DNA from: JADCCX01 sp031373545
GTDB taxonomy: Bacteria; Pseudomonadota; Alphaproteobacteria; Rhizobiales; Beijerinckiaceae
Reading direction: 5' to 3'
NCBI GenBank assembly: GCA_031373545.1
Contig: JANMMT010000141.1
Coordinates: 1-6,335, forward strand
DNA: 6,335 bases
Positions 6,154-6,335 of this stretch are shown here, piece by piece; within the stretch, counting starts at the first letter, position 1, and every line of letters starts with the position of its first letter. The notes beneath the pieces are model-generated. The model did no database searches. It was not told the DNA's origin and saw only the letters and a program-made list of their open reading frames with translations. The translations under genes were made by a program, and so were the position numbers.

Positions 6154-6335
6154 GCGGGCACACCGTCACGCTCGATGGCGCCCGATCGGATGCGGACCAT
6201 GCGGTCGCAGCGCTTGGCCAGGCCCTGATCATGCGTCACCAGCACCAGCGTTGCACCGCGCTCGGTTTTCAACTTGAACAACAGATCGACGATCTGCTGG
6301 CCCGTCGCTTCATCGAGATTGCCGGTGGGCTCATC
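6150..6335 (-). CDS. ybbA: ABC transporter ATP-binding protein (YbbA type), C-terminal part, cut by window edge
   Basis: The last 61 residues are visible. They start inside the Walker B/D-loop block (DEPTGNLDEATG) and continue through the H-loop (LVLVTHD, switch His at visible residue 35) to a short tail (RCDRMVRIRSGAIERDGVPA). DEPTGNLD is characteristic of the MacB/LolD/FtsE/YbbA ATPase group, and AKRCDR before the end resembles YbbA closely. The Walker A and signature motifs are outside the window. The protein hydrolyses ATP at the inner face of the cytoplasmic membrane to drive the permease encoded next. Its TGA overlaps the permease ATG by 4 nt, so the two genes are one operon and the assignment of partner is secure. 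The ybbA name rests on the partner and the tail; lolD-type names are less likely. Confidence 0.9.
   Translation of the reverse strand, partial: DEPTGNLDEATGQQIVDLLFKLKTERGATLVLVTHDQGLAKRCDRMVRIRSGAIERDGVPA

Noticed and set aside
1..6335. Mobile element, phage, CRISPR or defence system
   Set aside because: I saw no transposase, integrase, terminal repeats, spaced direct repeats or defence-type domains; gene order and composition look like ordinary chromosome.

Overview
This window looks like a chromosomal, housekeeping-type segment from a GC-rich alphaproteobacterium, probably Hyphomicrobiales or a close relative. The main clues are the cysteine-free, Rhizobiales-type ribosomal protein L32, the alphaproteobacterial style of the Bax-inhibitor-1 protein (YLNF near the C-terminus, ending GNRE), and a polyprenyl synthetase gene divergent from rpmF. 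There are no mobile elements, tRNA or rRNA genes, CRISPR arrays or phage genes.

Layout from left to right. Positions 1-225 (minus) hold the first 75 codons of a short-chain polyprenyl diphosphate synthase, cut by the window edge. A 143-bp divergent intergenic region follows, then rpmF (369-554, plus), which has a hairpin just upstream of its ribosome binding site and a strong intrinsic terminator at 577-605. Next is a monocistronic cytosolic PAS-GGDEF-EAL protein (661-2550, plus). Its GGDEF domain is degenerate, while its EAL domain keeps the catalytic residues of c-di-GMP phosphodiesterases. A bidirectional terminator at 2589-2614 separates it from the convergent minus-strand genes: a seven-helix Bax inhibitor-1/YccA-type membrane protein (2649-3407), an AT-richer 200-bp gap, a large FtsX/YbbP-type ABC permease (3610-6153), and the C-terminal end of its YbbA-type ATPase (6150-6335, cut by the window edge).

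The ATPase and permease overlap by 4 nt (ATGA) and clearly form one transporter operon. The other genes appear to be independent transcription units separated by terminators or long leaders. I see no new multi-gene system. The points most worth a second look are the EAL protein, with a dead cyclase that retains its RxxD inhibitory-site motif, the Asp-to-Asn change at the expected pH-latch position of the Bax-inhibitor protein, and small palindromic or hairpin elements in the leaders of rpmF, the EAL gene and the Bax-inhibitor gene. Several long reading frames antisense to the real genes are codon-aligned artefacts of high GC content.
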